A stretch of DNA of 64,000 bases from JBNKWA01 sp050299555 (GTDB lineage Bacteria > Pseudomonadota > Alphaproteobacteria > Rhodobacterales > Rhodobacteraceae), in NCBI GenBank assembly GCA_050299555.1, contig JBNKWA010000080.1, positions 124,001 to 188,000 of the forward strand, written 5' to 3'. Below, one piece after another: positions 32,897 through 42,091 of the stretch (its first letter is position 1; every line of letters starts with the position of its first letter). Under the pieces are notes generated by a model. That model made no database searches. It worked only from the letters and a program-made list of their open reading frames with translations, and was not told where the DNA came from. Both the position numbers and the translations under genes were made by a program.

Positions 32897-33475
32897 TCAG
32901 GCGGCCTTGCGGAGCGCCTCGACCACGCCGCGATAGGCACCGGCATCAAGAAAGGCCTGTTCCGCCTTGCTGGTGACCCGGCCGAGGACCTCGTTGCGGA
33001 ACGGGAAACGGCCGAAGCGACGGATGATCTCGCGGTGCGCCCGGGCATGGATCAACAGCTCGGCCTCGGGCATGCCTTCGACGAACGAGGCAACCGAGAT
33101 GGCCTGGTCGGCGGCCGATTCGGAATGTTCCAGCGGCATGTAGAAAAACTGTCGCTGCGGCCGCGCAATGTACCGGTCAAGGCCGCGCTGCAGCGCCCAT
33201 TTGGCGGTGGCCCGAGCCTGCTGGTCGGTGGCAAATGACTTGCTCGAGCCGCGGAACATGTTGCGCGGGAACTGGTCGAGCACGATCACCAGCGCCAGCG
33301 TACCCTTCGCGGTCGTGCGCCAGTGGGTCAGGCCACCGGCGCGCCCCTCTTCCCACAGGGTGAGGTAGCGCTCGGTGATCTTGCGATCCAGTTCCTCGCC
33401 GCCAGCGTACCACCCATCCGGCCCGACCTCGTCGAGCCAGAACTTCAGGACCTCGTCTATGCGATCGTCAGCCAC
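32897..33475 (-). CDS. DUF924 family protein
   Basis: 192-residue protein matching the DUF924 family (helical, TPR-like fold). The motifs are VLKFWLDEVGPDGWY near the N-terminus, LALVIVLDQFPRNMFRG around residue 60 and FFYMPLEHSES. GRFPFRNEVLGR comes late in the protein. No biochemical function is established for the family, and no catalytic residues can be named. No signal peptide or membrane segment is seen. It lies between lpdA and an MFS transporter on the same strand with gaps of about 130 and 55 bp, so cotranscription with the upstream transporter gene is possible. Confidence 0.9.
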   Translation of the reverse strand: MADDRIDEVLKFWLDEVGPDGWYAGGEELDRKITERYLTLWEEGRAGGLTHWRTTAKGTLALVIVLDQFPRNMFRGSSKSFATDQQARATAKWALQRGLDRYIARPQRQFFYMPLEHSESAADQAISVASFVEGMPEAELLIHARAHREIIRRFGRFPFRNEVLGRVTSKAEQAFLDAGAYRGVVEALRKAA

Positions 33476-33530
33476 GGCCGACCCCCTTGCCCATTCGCCC
33501 GGTCACGCGCGGGCGCTTGCAAGGTTCGTG

Positions 33531-34775
33531 CTACACCTCTTGCGGATCGGACGCAGAGGCTTCCTGAACCAACCCCACTGCCACGGTGCTGATCTGTGGC
33601 GAAAGCGCAACATAGGTGCCCGTCTCATCCACTTTCGGTGCCGGGCGGCGCCGGGCGCGGACGACACCGTAGCCGGCCACAAGGGCCAGTACGCCGGCCC
33701 CGAACACGAAAAAGCTGTCGGCGCCGGCCTTGGTCATCAGCCAGCCGATCAGCGGCGGGCTGACAGCGGCGCCGAGGCCGTAGCAAAAGATCAGCCCGCT
33801 GGAGGCGCCGGCCATCCGATCCTGGGCGAGAAAGTCGTTCGTATGGGCGATCAGCAGCGAATAGAGCGGGTAGGACACGCCGCCCAGAAACGCCGACAGC
33901 CCGATCACCACCCAGTCATGGCCGGCAAAGGCGGTACCCACCAGCGTCAGGGCCGCGCCGGCCGCCGAGATCAGGATGATCAGCAGCCGCCGGTCCATGC
34001 GATCCGACACCCATCCGACCGGATACTGCGTCACCATGCCACCCAGGTAGACCGCCGCGATGAAGGCTGTGGTCGTGGCCAGCGGCAAGCCCTTCTCGGT
34101 CGCATAGACCGGCCCCATGCCGTAGAGGCAGCCAAAGAAGACGCCCATGAGGCACATGCCGACCACCCCGAGCGGCGAGGCATTGAACAGCTCGCGCAGC
34201 GGCATGGGCCGCGTGGTCTGAAAGGCCGGTGCCGGCCCCGACAGCAATAGCATCGGCGCCACCGAGATCGAGACCAGCACCGACATCAGCACGAACAGGC
34301 TGATGTCGCCCGGATCGCCGAGGTTGATGGCCGCCTGCCCACCCACGACCCCGATCATCTGCACGATGAAATAGGCTGACAGCACCTGCCCGCGGGTGTC
34401 GTTGGTGGCAGTGGCGTTCAGCCAGCTTTCCGCGACCACGTAAAAGCCCGAGAAGCAGAAGCCGACAAACAGCCGGATCACCGCCCAGGTCAGCGGCGTC
34501 GGCTCGACGAGGTAAAGGATGAAGGCCGCCGAGATCAGCGAAGCCATGGCGGCGAAGACGCGCACGTGGCCGACCCCCGCGATCAGCCGCGGCGTCAGCC
34601 GGGCGCCGCCCAGAAAGCCCAGAAAATAAGCCGCCATCACCCATGACATGGTGGCCGCGTCGAAGCCTTCGACGGCGCCGCGCAGGCCAACGACCGTGCC
34701 TTGCATGCCGTTTCCGGCCATGATCAGAAGGACGCCCAGCATCAGCGGCCAGGTCTGACCGAGAACCTTGTACAT
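33531..34775 (-). CDS. MFS transporter (YcaD-like)
   Basis: 414-residue major facilitator with about 12 hydrophobic segments. The start MYKVLGQTWPLMLGVLLIMAGNG was chosen at 34775, because the frame upstream to 34832 looks like leader sequence without homologous features. The first half has a GVGHVRVFAAM loop and RLFVGFCFSGFYVVAESWLN, a motif typical of YcaD-type MFS proteins. The second half contains the inter-helix motif GWVSDRMDRR. The transported compound is unknown. The C-terminus extends about 40 residues into a soluble tail (ALSPQISTVAVGLVQE). It is 104 bp downstream of queA on the same strand. Confidence 0.87.
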   Translation of the reverse strand: MYKVLGQTWPLMLGVLLIMAGNGMQGTVVGLRGAVEGFDAATMSWVMAAYFLGFLGGARLTPRLIAGVGHVRVFAAMASLISAAFILYLVEPTPLTWAVIRLFVGFCFSGFYVVAESWLNATATNDTRGQVLSAYFIVQMIGVVGGQAAINLGDPGDISLFVLMSVLVSISVAPMLLLSGPAPAFQTTRPMPLRELFNASPLGVVGMCLMGVFFGCLYGMGPVYATEKGLPLATTTAFIAAVYLGGMVTQYPVGWVSDRMDRRLLIILISAAGAALTLVGTAFAGHDWVVIGLSAFLGGVSYPLYSLLIAHTNDFLAQDRMAGASSGLIFCYGLGAAVSPPLIGWLMTKAGADSFFVFGAGVLALVAGYGVVRARRRPAPKVDETGTYVALSPQISTVAVGLVQEASASDPQEV

Positions 34776-34879
34776 GACGCTGCGCTCTGCCTTCTTTGCG
34801 GTTGCCCGGTCATAGGTGCCCGTCGGCAGCACGGGCTTTGCCGCCGGCGACAGTGGGGTCGGTTTTAGGCCTTGGTAGG

Positions 34880-35932
34880 CTAATCTTTCGGCAACAGCAG
34901 CGAGCTGTCGCCGTAGGAAAAGAAGCGGTAGCGCCGCTCGACCGCGTGGCGATAGATGGCCATGATCCGTTCGCGCCCCATGAGCGCGGAAACCAGCATC
35001 AGCAGTGTCGATTTCGGCAGGTGGAAGTTGGTCATCAGCCCGGACGCGATGCGAAAGCCGAAGCCGGGGGTGATGAAGATGTCGGTCTCGCCCGACCAGG
35101 GGCCGATCCGCCCCGGCGCGGTGGCAGCCGATTCCAGCAGCCTAAGCGCCGTGGTGCCGACCGGGATCACCCGGCCACCCGCGGCGAGGGTCCGCTCGAC
35201 CTCGGCGGCCGCGTCCGCGCCGATCTCGCCCCATTCGGCATGCATCCGGTGCTGGCTCACATCCTCGGACTTCACCGGCAGGAATGTCCCGGCGCCGACA
35301 TGCAGCGTCACCGTGGTGCGGCGGACACCCGCCGCCTCGAGCCGTTCGAGCAGCGGCTGGTCGAAATGCAGCGCCGCCGTCGGCGCGGCCACGGCACCGG
35401 TTCGGGCGGCGAAGACCGTCTGGTAGTCGTCGCGATCCTGCAGATCGGCGGCGCGGCGGCTGGCGATATAGGGCGGCAGCGGCATCTCGCCGGCCGCTTC
35501 CAGTGCGGTGTCGAGCGCCCGCCCCTCGCGGTCGAAGGCCAGCGTCACCACCCCGCCATCCTTCTTGGCCACGACCTCGGCCGACAGCGCGCCGAAGTCG
35601 ATCACGTCCCCCGGCGCCAGGCGCCGCGCCGGTCTGGCCAGCGCCTGCCAGCCGGCATCGGTATGCGAGATCAGCGTCACCTCGATGGCCGCGACGCCGC
35701 TGCCGTGGCGGCTGTCTCGGCGTCGGGTCCCGGCCAGCCGGGCCGGGATGACGCGGGTGTCGTTCATCACCAGCAGATCGCCGGGGCGCAGGAACAGGCC
35801 GAGATCCCGGACATGGGAATCGGTGATGGTCCGGGGCGTCGCCACCAACAGCCGCGAGGCGGAGCGGGGCCGCGCCGGCCGCAGCGCGATCAGCGCCTCG
35901 GGGAGGTCATAGTCGAAATCGGACAGGCGCAT
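34880..35932 (-). CDS. queA: S-adenosylmethionine:tRNA ribosyltransferase-isomerase QueA
   Basis: 350-residue enzyme that transfers and rearranges the ribosyl part of SAM onto preQ1 in tRNA to give epoxyqueuosine. It starts MRLSDFDYDLPEALIA, the typical QueA N-terminus. DLLVMNDTRVIPARL, PTAALHFDQPLLERL, TLHVGAGTFLPVKSEDV and TNFHLPKSTLLMLVSA appear in the right order. The length is normal and complete. It begins 8 bp after the large AsmA-like gene, so the two are probably cotranscribed. The usual neighbour tgt is not in the window. Confidence 0.96.
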   Translation of the reverse strand: MRLSDFDYDLPEALIALRPARPRSASRLLVATPRTITDSHVRDLGLFLRPGDLLVMNDTRVIPARLAGTRRRDSRHGSGVAAIEVTLISHTDAGWQALARPARRLAPGDVIDFGALSAEVVAKKDGGVVTLAFDREGRALDTALEAAGEMPLPPYIASRRAADLQDRDDYQTVFAARTGAVAAPTAALHFDQPLLERLEAAGVRRTTVTLHVGAGTFLPVKSEDVSQHRMHAEWGEIGADAAAEVERTLAAGGRVIPVGTTALRLLESAATAPGRIGPWSGETDIFITPGFGFRIASGLMTNFHLPKSTLLMLVSALMGRERIMAIYRHAVERRYRFFSYGDSSLLLPKD

Positions 35933-35940
35933 GGGCCGGA

Positions 35941-38900
35941 TCAGGACCCTTCCGCCGCTGGCTGGACCAGCTCTTGCCGCGCCCGCATCCCCGGGTCGCG
36001 CTGGAATATCCCGCGAAACGCGCCGGGCGTCAGCACCGACAGCGGATTGACGGTGATGCGCGGGTTCGCCGCCGGGCCGCGCATCGAATAACCGACGCCG
36101 ATCAGCCCCTCGCCGTTGCGGCCGCCCAGCACGCGGCCAAGCCCGGGTATCTTCTCGAAGAAGCCGTTGACGAAATACATCGGCGAGACCACGCCCTCGA
36201 TGTCGAGGTCGCCCCCGGCGACGCTGTAGACGCCGTTGGCGCTGATCCCGAGCGAGGCCGAGACGGCGCGCGCATTGGTCACCACCACCTTGGCGCGGGT
36301 CAGCCGGATATGACCGGCGACATCGTCGAACCCGATGCCCGGGCCGGAGAGCGCATCGGCGATGCCGACCACGCTTGCCACCCGCAACAACTCGGCCATG
36401 ACCGGCGCGTCGGTCACGCGGGTGCCTTTCAGCAGGAAGTCGCCGCTGTAGCCGCCGGTTGCCGGGTCGGGCGACAGCACCGCCCGGAGCACGCCCCCAT
36501 GGGCGCTTTGATAGATGCCGGCGTCGCGCAGCGCCGCGCCACCGTCCGCCGCACTCAGCACGATGCGCCCGGAGGGGTCGATCCGCCCCTCGACCACCGT
36601 ACCGCCATTGACCCGCCCGGTGAACGGGCCCGCCATGCCGCCGGCCATGGTCAGCCGCGCATCGAGCGCGGTGAGCGCGATGCCGTCCGACAGAAGCAGG
36701 CGGTCGGGCTTGACCACCAGGTCATAACCGCCGTCGCCCGACCCGGAGAAATCCTGGCCGCGCAGATCGATGGTGCCGCCGTTCACTTCGGCAATGCCGC
36801 GCCCGCCCTGCCCGGGGCGCAGCCGCACCGGCGCGTCCAGCCAGCCGCCCACCGCAAGCCGGTCGAAACGCGCCGCCTGCAGCCCGCCGCCGCCAAGGTC
36901 GATATCGCCGGCCAGGGTCAGGCCCGGCCCCTTCAGGGTCACGGCCTGCACATCCACCGGCTGGCCCAGCCGGCCGGCAACGCTTACCTCGGCGGCCTTG
37001 CCCGGCGCCTTGCCCCAGCCAAGCGCCGGGATCGACAGCCGCGCCGGCGCAAGGTCGGCGGTCAGGCGGAAGTCGGGCGCGTCCCCGTCGGCGAGGCCGA
37101 TGGCGATATGCCCGGTGGTGGACCCTGCCACCGACCCGCTTGGCAGCGCGATGCCGAGATCGGCCAGCGTTTCCGGTGACAGCGGGAAGGTCCCCTCGAC
37201 GTTGCCGGGGCCATCGCCCTGGGCAAAGCCCTTGGCGAAGGTGAAATCAAACGGCACACCCGACAGCAGCGCCTGCCCGGCCACCCGCATGCCGAGATTG
37301 TCGGCGGTCAGCGTCAGCGCCTCGGCGGTCGCCGGGTGCCCCGGCACCAGGCTGTCCGAGGCGACTTCGGACAGCTCTGCCTCGGCGCTTGCCGTGATCA
37401 TCGTCGCCTTGAGGTCATGGCGCATGGGTAGCGTCAGCCGCGCCGTCACCCGGCCGTTGCCGGTGGCGAAACCGGTCGTCTGGCCCATGCGGGTGACGAA
37501 ACCCAGCGGCGGCCGGTCGATCACGTCCAGAAGCGCCGGGATCGGCCCGGACGCGGCGATCACCGCCTCGCCGGTGGACGGTTTCCGGGTCACGTCGGCG
37601 ATGGTGAAGCTCGACCCCTTGAGGTCGATCCGCCGCCCCGCCGCGTCACGGCCCTCGCCTTCGGCCAGTTGCAGCGCCAGCCGGTCGGCGGCGAACCGGC
37701 CGGTGCCGCGGGCCGCCTCGATGGCGGGCATGGTATCGAGGATGCTGGCGCGGCCGCCGTCGAAGGCGAAATCCACATCGTAATGGGGCTTGCCGCCGTC
37801 CAGCCGCAGGCTCGCCCGCGCCGTTGTCAGGGTGCCGGCCTCGATATGGCTCGCCAGCCAGCCGCGCGTGCCGGGGCGGAACCCGGTGGGCCAGAAGACG
37901 AGGAAGCGGTCGAAGTCCAGACCCTCGGCCTCGGCATCCACGGCCACCTGCCAGCCGTCCTCCGGGGCCAGCGCCAGCGAACCCTCGGCCCGGGCCCAGG
38001 CCCGGCCCTGTCGCAGCGCCAGCGAGCCGAGGTCCACCTTCAGCGGATCGAGCCCGATGCGCAGGTCGGCGCGGCCCTCGTCGAAATGGATCGGGGCTTC
38101 CAGCCGGCCGGGATCGCGCAGGGTGGCCGAGCGGATGTCGAGCTGCGCCACCAGACCGTCGGCGCCGCCATTCGCCGGCAGGATCAAGGCGCCGCCGGCG
38201 GCGATGTCGCCCGCCGTGGTCTCCAGCGCCAGATCGGAGAAGTCGAAGCTGCGGGTCCGGGGATCGTAGTCGAAATCGGCCACCGCATGGTCGAAGGCGA
38301 CGGTTTCCCCGGCGCTGACCGCCACCTCGCCCTGGCCGAGGTCGAGCCGGCCGGTCATCGCCAGCAGCGTGCCATCGGCGGCAAAGCGGCTCTGCAACTC
38401 GCCCGAAGCGTCCGCTTCCAGCCGCTGCAGCCAGCCAAGCGCGGTTGCATGCAGCGCCAGGTCGGACGGCCTGGCGCCGGCGAAGCGAACCGCGACGCTG
38501 GTTTCGCCACTGGCCCGGTCGCGAGTGACCGTTGCCGAGACCGTACCGGGCCTGCCGCTTGGGCCAACCGGCGCCGCCTGAAGCTGCCAGCGCACCGAGG
38601 CGGCGTCGCGGTGAAAGGTGACCAACCCGTCTTCGGCCCGCCAGCGCGAGCCGGTCAGGCGGTCGTCGAAGCTGATCGACACCTCGGTGAAGCGCACATC
38701 ATCGAGTGCCGCCAGCATCGGCACATTGGCGAGAAAGTCACCGCCCGCCAGGCTGAGCGGACCGGCAGCGGCAGCGTCGCCTCCCTGCGGCAACAGCAGC
38801 GAGGCATCGCCCAGCGTCAGCGCGATGCGGCCGGCCTCGTCGCGGGCCAGATGCGCGCGGCCGCCTTCCACGATCAGGCTTTCGGGGCGGAACTGACCGC

Positions 38901-39324
38901 GCAGGGCATCGAGCAGCGTGAAACCCGAGGTGATCTCTGGCGCCCGCGCCACCGCCTGCCCGTCCGGCGTCAGGAGCGCCACGTCGCGCGCCACCAGCGC
39001 CGACGGCCGGTCGCCATGCCCCAGCCGCAGCGCCAGCCCGCCGATCGCCAGCCGGCCGTCGCCGGCCGCGTCGGCCAGCCGCGCCTCGACCGCGCGCGCC
39101 ACGAATGGCAGCGAAAGATCGCGCTCGGTGCTCCAGGCCAGCAGCGCCGCAATCAGCAGCGCCGGCATCGCCACCGCGAACATCAGCGTCGAGCCGGTCT
39201 CGCGCAGACAGAACCCGCACAGGCGCACCAATCGAGGCCGCCGCCGGTCGAACGGCAAACCCGTGGAATCGCTTTTTCGCCGGCCGGGATGCATGGGCAG
39301 CGCCAGGCGCCTTTCCTTGTCCAC
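35941..39324 (-). CDS. Large AsmA-like/DUF3971 envelope protein (YhdP-type)
   Basis: 1127-residue protein with one N-terminal membrane anchor (LMFAVAMPALLIAALLAW, residues about 47-65). A very long periplasmic region of repeating beta-rich segments follows, with many GDIAAGGALI, VDLGSLALRQG and AGDIDLGGGGL-type strands. An AsmA_2-like C-terminus includes FLLKGTRVTDAPVMAELLRVASVVGIADALSGPG-type features. This architecture belongs to the AsmA/YhdP/TamB superfamily, long hydrophobic-groove proteins proposed to carry phospholipids between membranes. The GTG at 39324 is the first start; an ATG ten codons later (MHPGRRKSD) is equally possible. It is followed after 8 bp by queA. No mla or tam partner lies adjacent. 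Confidence 0.82.
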   Translation of the reverse strand: MDKERRLALPMHPGRRKSDSTGLPFDRRRPRLVRLCGFCLRETGSTLMFAVAMPALLIAALLAWSTERDLSLPFVARAVEARLADAAGDGRLAIGGLALRLGHGDRPSALVARDVALLTPDGQAVARAPEITSGFTLLDALRGQFRPESLIVEGGRAHLARDEAGRIALTLGDASLLLPQGGDAAAAGPLSLAGGDFLANVPMLAALDDVRFTEVSISFDDRLTGSRWRAEDGLVTFHRDAASVRWQLQAAPVGPSGRPGTVSATVTRDRASGETSVAVRFAGARPSDLALHATALGWLQRLEADASGELQSRFAADGTLLAMTGRLDLGQGEVAVSAGETVAFDHAVADFDYDPRTRSFDFSDLALETTAGDIAAGGALILPANGGADGLVAQLDIRSATLRDPGRLEAPIHFDEGRADLRIGLDPLKVDLGSLALRQGRAWARAEGSLALAPEDGWQVAVDAEAEGLDFDRFLVFWPTGFRPGTRGWLASHIEAGTLTTARASLRLDGGKPHYDVDFAFDGGRASILDTMPAIEAARGTGRFAADRLALQLAEGEGRDAAGRRIDLKGSSFTIADVTRKPSTGEAVIAASGPIPALLDVIDRPPLGFVTRMGQTTGFATGNGRVTARLTLPMRHDLKATMITASAEAELSEVASDSLVPGHPATAEALTLTADNLGMRVAGQALLSGVPFDFTFAKGFAQGDGPGNVEGTFPLSPETLADLGIALPSGSVAGSTTGHIAIGLADGDAPDFRLTADLAPARLSIPALGWGKAPGKAAEVSVAGRLGQPVDVQAVTLKGPGLTLAGDIDLGGGGLQAARFDRLAVGGWLDAPVRLRPGQGGRGIAEVNGGTIDLRGQDFSGSGDGGYDLVVKPDRLLLSDGIALTALDARLTMAGGMAGPFTGRVNGGTVVEGRIDPSGRIVLSAADGGAALRDAGIYQSAHGGVLRAVLSPDPATGGYSGDFLLKGTRVTDAPVMAELLRVASVVGIADALSGPGIGFDDVAGHIRLTRAKVVVTNARAVSASLGISANGVYSVAGGDLDIEGVVSPMYFVNGFFEKIPGLGRVLGGRNGEGLIGVGYSMRGPAANPRITVNPLSVLTPGAFRGIFQRDPGMRARQELVQPAAEGS

Positions 39325-39420
39325 ATCAGACCAAGATCGCGGCTGGGCCCTTGGCGCCGTCGCCGCGATACGCTTTTAACACGGTCAAGCACCATTGCCA
39401 CTGAACAGAAAGGCGAAATC

Positions 39421-39894
39421 ATGACAAATCCCACGCCCCTGCCCGGGCAGCCGGCGCCAGACTTCTCGATGCCGCGGGACGGCGGCGGCACGGTGGCTCT
39501 CAAGGACTTCGCCGGCCGGCCGCTGGTGCTCTACTTCTATCCCAAGGATGACACGTCCGGCTGCACGCTGGAGGCGAACGACTTTACCGCCATGATCGAT
39601 CGTTTCGAGGCCGCGGGCGCTGCGGTCGTCGGCGTCTCCAAGGACAGCGTGAAGAAGCACGACAAGTTCCGCGACAAGTACGGGCTGAAGGTGATCCTGG
39701 CGTCGGACGAGGACGGCGACGTCTGCGAGCGCTATGGCGTCTGGGCCGAGAAATCCATGTATGGCAGGAAATACATGGGGATCGAGCGCTCCACCTTCCT
39801 GATCGACGGCACCGGCACGGTGCGCGAGGCGTGGTTGAAGGTGAAGGTGCCGGGCCATGCCGAGGCGGTTCTGGAGGCGGCCCAAAAGCTGTGA
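39421..39894 (+). CDS. bcp: Thioredoxin-dependent thiol peroxidase (Bcp-type peroxiredoxin)
   Basis: 157-residue peroxiredoxin of the Bcp/PrxQ group, reducing hydroperoxides. The peroxidatic cysteine is C48 in YPKDDTSGCTLEANDF. In E. coli Bcp a resolving cysteine lies five residues later; here that position is N53. The only other cysteine (DVCERYG) is in a different region. It may therefore work as a 1-Cys enzyme or use another thiol. VVGVSKDSVKKHDKFRDKYGL and KKYMGIERSTFLID-like segments support the family. The ATG at 39421 follows AGAAAGGCG. The open frame reaching back to 37669 is a shadow of the AsmA-like gene, from which it is divergent with a 96-bp promoter region. Confidence 0.92.
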   Translation: MTNPTPLPGQPAPDFSMPRDGGGTVALKDFAGRPLVLYFYPKDDTSGCTLEANDFTAMIDRFEAAGAAVVGVSKDSVKKHDKFRDKYGLKVILASDEDGDVCERYGVWAEKSMYGRKYMGIERSTFLIDGTGTVREAWLKVKVPGHAEAVLEAAQKL

Positions 39895-40030
39895 CTGCCG
39901 CCGCCTGCCACGCCGCCTGCCGGGGCGAGGCGGTGATACCTTTGGTGCAGGTCAGGGCCGCACTCCACAACGGGCAGTGGTGCGGGCCGTGTCCTGCGGC
40001 GCGATGAACGGGCGTGCGAGCAGATCGGAC

Positions 40031-40048
40031 TCGGCGGAATTCCGCCGA
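40031..40048. promoter_or_regulatory. 18-bp perfect palindrome upstream of the M23 peptidase gene
   Basis: The 18 bases are an exact palindrome without a spacer, containing a central GAATTC. It lies in the 270-bp gap between bcp and the M23 peptidase gene, 117 bp upstream of the latter. An AT-rich TTATTTTTCTAG stretch at 40080-40091 further down could be part of the promoter. An operator is possible; coincidence is not excluded. Confidence 0.3.
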
Positions 40049-40164
40049 CTCTACCCCGGGTTCGGTTGCCTCAAGCGCGTTATTTTTCTAGCGTCCGCGC
40101 GGCCGAGGCACGGCTCACCGCCTGACCGATAAGGGCGGCAACGGACAAGGGACACCGAGACCGC

Positions 40165-41493
40165 ATGAAAACCGGGCTGAACGGGGCTATCGGGACATTC
40201 ATTCCCGAGCAGCGGCTGCACATCACCTCCGCTGACAGCGAGACCACCCTGGTTCTGTCTCCGCTTTCGCAACTGGGCGCTGCCGCCGTCGGACTGGTCC
40301 TGGTCGGATGGGCGGCCCTCTCCACCGGAATGCTGGCCGTGCAATCCTTCGGCGGTGGATCCGAGGCAGCGCGCGCCGATGTCATGCGCAGCGCCTATGA
40401 GGCGCGGATTGCCTCGCTGGTGGCCGAGCGCGACCGCTATGCACTCGAGGCGCAGTCGGCCCACACCCGCTTTGGCGTCGCGTTGCAGGAGGTTGCCGCC
40501 CAGCAGGACAACCTGCTTGCCGCCATGCGCGAGAAGGAAGAACTGGACCGGTCCCTCGGGGCCATGCGGGCGCGGCTCGACGAAGTCGTGGATGAGCGTG
40601 ACGCCGCCCGGGCCGAGTTCGCCGCGCTGCAGGAGAACCAGGAGCGGGCCGCGGACGGGCTGGCCGATGCCGGCGAAAGCCCCGGTGAGCTTCGCGACAC
40701 ACTGCAGTCGCTGACCGTGGCGCTGGACGACACCGCCCGCGCCCGTGACGACGCGGCGGCCGAGAAGGAGTCGCTGGCCATGGAGGTGGCCGGGCTGGAA
40801 TTGCGCATGCAGGTCAACGCCGAGCGCCAGGACCGCATGGTCACCCGCCTCGAAGAGGCGGTGGAGGTGTCCTTCGGGCCGCTGGAGGGCGCGTTCGAGC
40901 AGGCCGGCCTCGACGTCGACGAACTGGTTTCCAGCGTGCGCAGGAGCTATTCCGGCACGGGTGGGCCCCTGGTTGTGGCCTCGGCGTCGAGTCGCAACTT
41001 CGACGATCCCGAGCTGAACGACCGCTTCCACACGCTGATGCAAAGCATGGACCGGCTGAACCTGATGCAGGTCGCCGCAAGCAAGATCCCCTATGCGCAG
41101 CCGGTTACCAGCGGCTTTCGCTTCACCAGCGGCTTCGGCGTGCGCCGCGACCCCAAGACCGGTGCGCGGCGCCAGCATAACGGCCTCGACTTTGCCAGCG
41201 GGCTGGGTACGCCGATCCATGCCACCGGCGACGGCACGGTGGTATTCGCGGGCCGGCAGAGCGGTTTCGGCAACCTGATCAAGGTGCGCCACGAGTTCGG
41301 CTTCGAGAGCTACTACGCCCATCTCAACCGGATCCGGGTCAAGGTGGGCGATCGCGTCTCGCGCGGCGACCTTATCGGTGATATGGGTACCACCGGGCGG
41401 AGCACGGGCGTGCACCTGCACTACGAGATTCGAGTCGGCGGCAAGCCCGTGAACCCGATGACCTACATCAAGGCTGGAAAGAATGTTTTCTAA
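40165..41493 (+). CDS. Membrane-anchored M23 family metallopeptidase (LytM domain)
   Basis: 442-residue envelope protein. A transmembrane segment near residues 36-60 (LGAAAVGLVLVGWAAL) anchors a long coiled coil (about 70-250, rich in EARIASL, EKEELDR and AEKESLAME heptads). The C-terminal LytM/M23 domain (about 320-442) follows. Zinc ligands are visible as HNGLDFA and HLHYEIR (H417, H419). This layout suits either a murein DD-endopeptidase or, if inactive, an amidase activator; the canonical ligands here argue for activity. The reading frame overlaps the bactofilin gene by 11 bp. M23-bactofilin pairs occur widely and shape the cell wall locally. Confidence 0.92.
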   Translation: MKTGLNGAIGTFIPEQRLHITSADSETTLVLSPLSQLGAAAVGLVLVGWAALSTGMLAVQSFGGGSEAARADVMRSAYEARIASLVAERDRYALEAQSAHTRFGVALQEVAAQQDNLLAAMREKEELDRSLGAMRARLDEVVDERDAARAEFAALQENQERAADGLADAGESPGELRDTLQSLTVALDDTARARDDAAAEKESLAMEVAGLELRMQVNAERQDRMVTRLEEAVEVSFGPLEGAFEQAGLDVDELVSSVRRSYSGTGGPLVVASASSRNFDDPELNDRFHTLMQSMDRLNLMQVAASKIPYAQPVTSGFRFTSGFGVRRDPKTGARRQHNGLDFASGLGTPIHATGDGTVVFAGRQSGFGNLIKVRHEFGFESYYAHLNRIRVKVGDRVSRGDLIGDMGTTGRSTGVHLHYEIRVGGKPVNPMTYIKAGKNVF

Positions 41494-41995
41494 GAACAAA
41501 CCCACCGACACAAAGCCGGCGGCCCCCACCCCGTCGCAGCCGTCACCGAGCATCAGCAGCGGGCCGGCACCGAGCAGCCCCGCATCGTCGTCGCCATCGT
41601 CCGCGTCGCAGCCGGCGGTTCCCAAGGCCAAGCCGACGCCGTCGGTGCTGTCCTCGGACCTGACCATCAACGGCCACGTCAAGACCTCGGGCGACGTCCA
41701 GGTGGAAGGCAGCATCGAGGGCGACATCCATGCCCACCTGCTGACCATCGGCGAAAACGCCACGGTCAAGGGCGAGGTCGTCGCCGACGACATCGTGGTG
41801 ACCGGTCGTGTGGTCGGCCGCGTGCGCGGCCTCAAGGTGCGCCTGACCTCGACCGCCCGGGTCGAGGGCGACATCATCCACAAGACCATCGCCATCGAAA
41901 GCGGTGCCCATTTCGAAGGCTCGGTACAGCGCCAGGACGATCCGCTGTCGGGGCAGTCGGACAAGCCGATGCCCAAGGCAACGGTCGGCGTCTGA
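41483..41995 (+). CDS. Bactofilin (polymer-forming cytoskeletal protein)
   Basis: 170-residue protein with a proline/serine-rich disordered N-terminus (residues 1-55). A bactofilin beta-helix core follows (about 58-150), with repeated short strands such as LTINGHVKTSGDVQVEGSIE, GDIHAHLLTIGENATVKGEV and ARVEGDIIHKTIAIESGAHF. A short polar tail ends it. Bactofilins polymerise without nucleotide into filaments at the membrane and recruit peptidoglycan enzymes. Its start overlaps the M23 peptidase by 11 bp, so translation is coupled and the two products are likely partners. A strong terminator lies 23 bp after the stop. Confidence 0.93.
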   Translation: MFSKNKPTDTKPAAPTPSQPSPSISSGPAPSSPASSSPSSASQPAVPKAKPTPSVLSSDLTINGHVKTSGDVQVEGSIEGDIHAHLLTIGENATVKGEVVADDIVVTGRVVGRVRGLKVRLTSTARVEGDIIHKTIAIESGAHFEGSVQRQDDPLSGQSDKPMPKATVGV

Positions 41996-42017
41996 TCCTT
42001 TTCGGGCACGCAAACGC

Positions 42018-42047
42018 AAGGGCGCCGCGCGGCGCCCTTTTGTTTTT
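42018..42047 (+). terminator. Rho-independent terminator after bactofilin
   Basis: A perfect stem of about nine base pairs (AAGGGCGCC arm 42018-42026, GGCGCCCTT arm 42031-42039) with a GCGC loop runs into TTTTGTTTTT. It follows the bactofilin stop by 23 bp and precedes the convergent prfB gene by about 45 bp. Confidence 0.85.
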
Positions 42048-42091
42048 GGTCAGTTAGTTACGCCGCAAACCTCAGGCGCGCTGCGAAGTCA

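Noticed and set aside
37669..39420. Long open frame running into bcp from upstream
   Set aside because: It lies antisense to the AsmA-like gene and has no recognisable domain; Bcp homology begins at the ATG at 39421 with its own ribosome-binding site.
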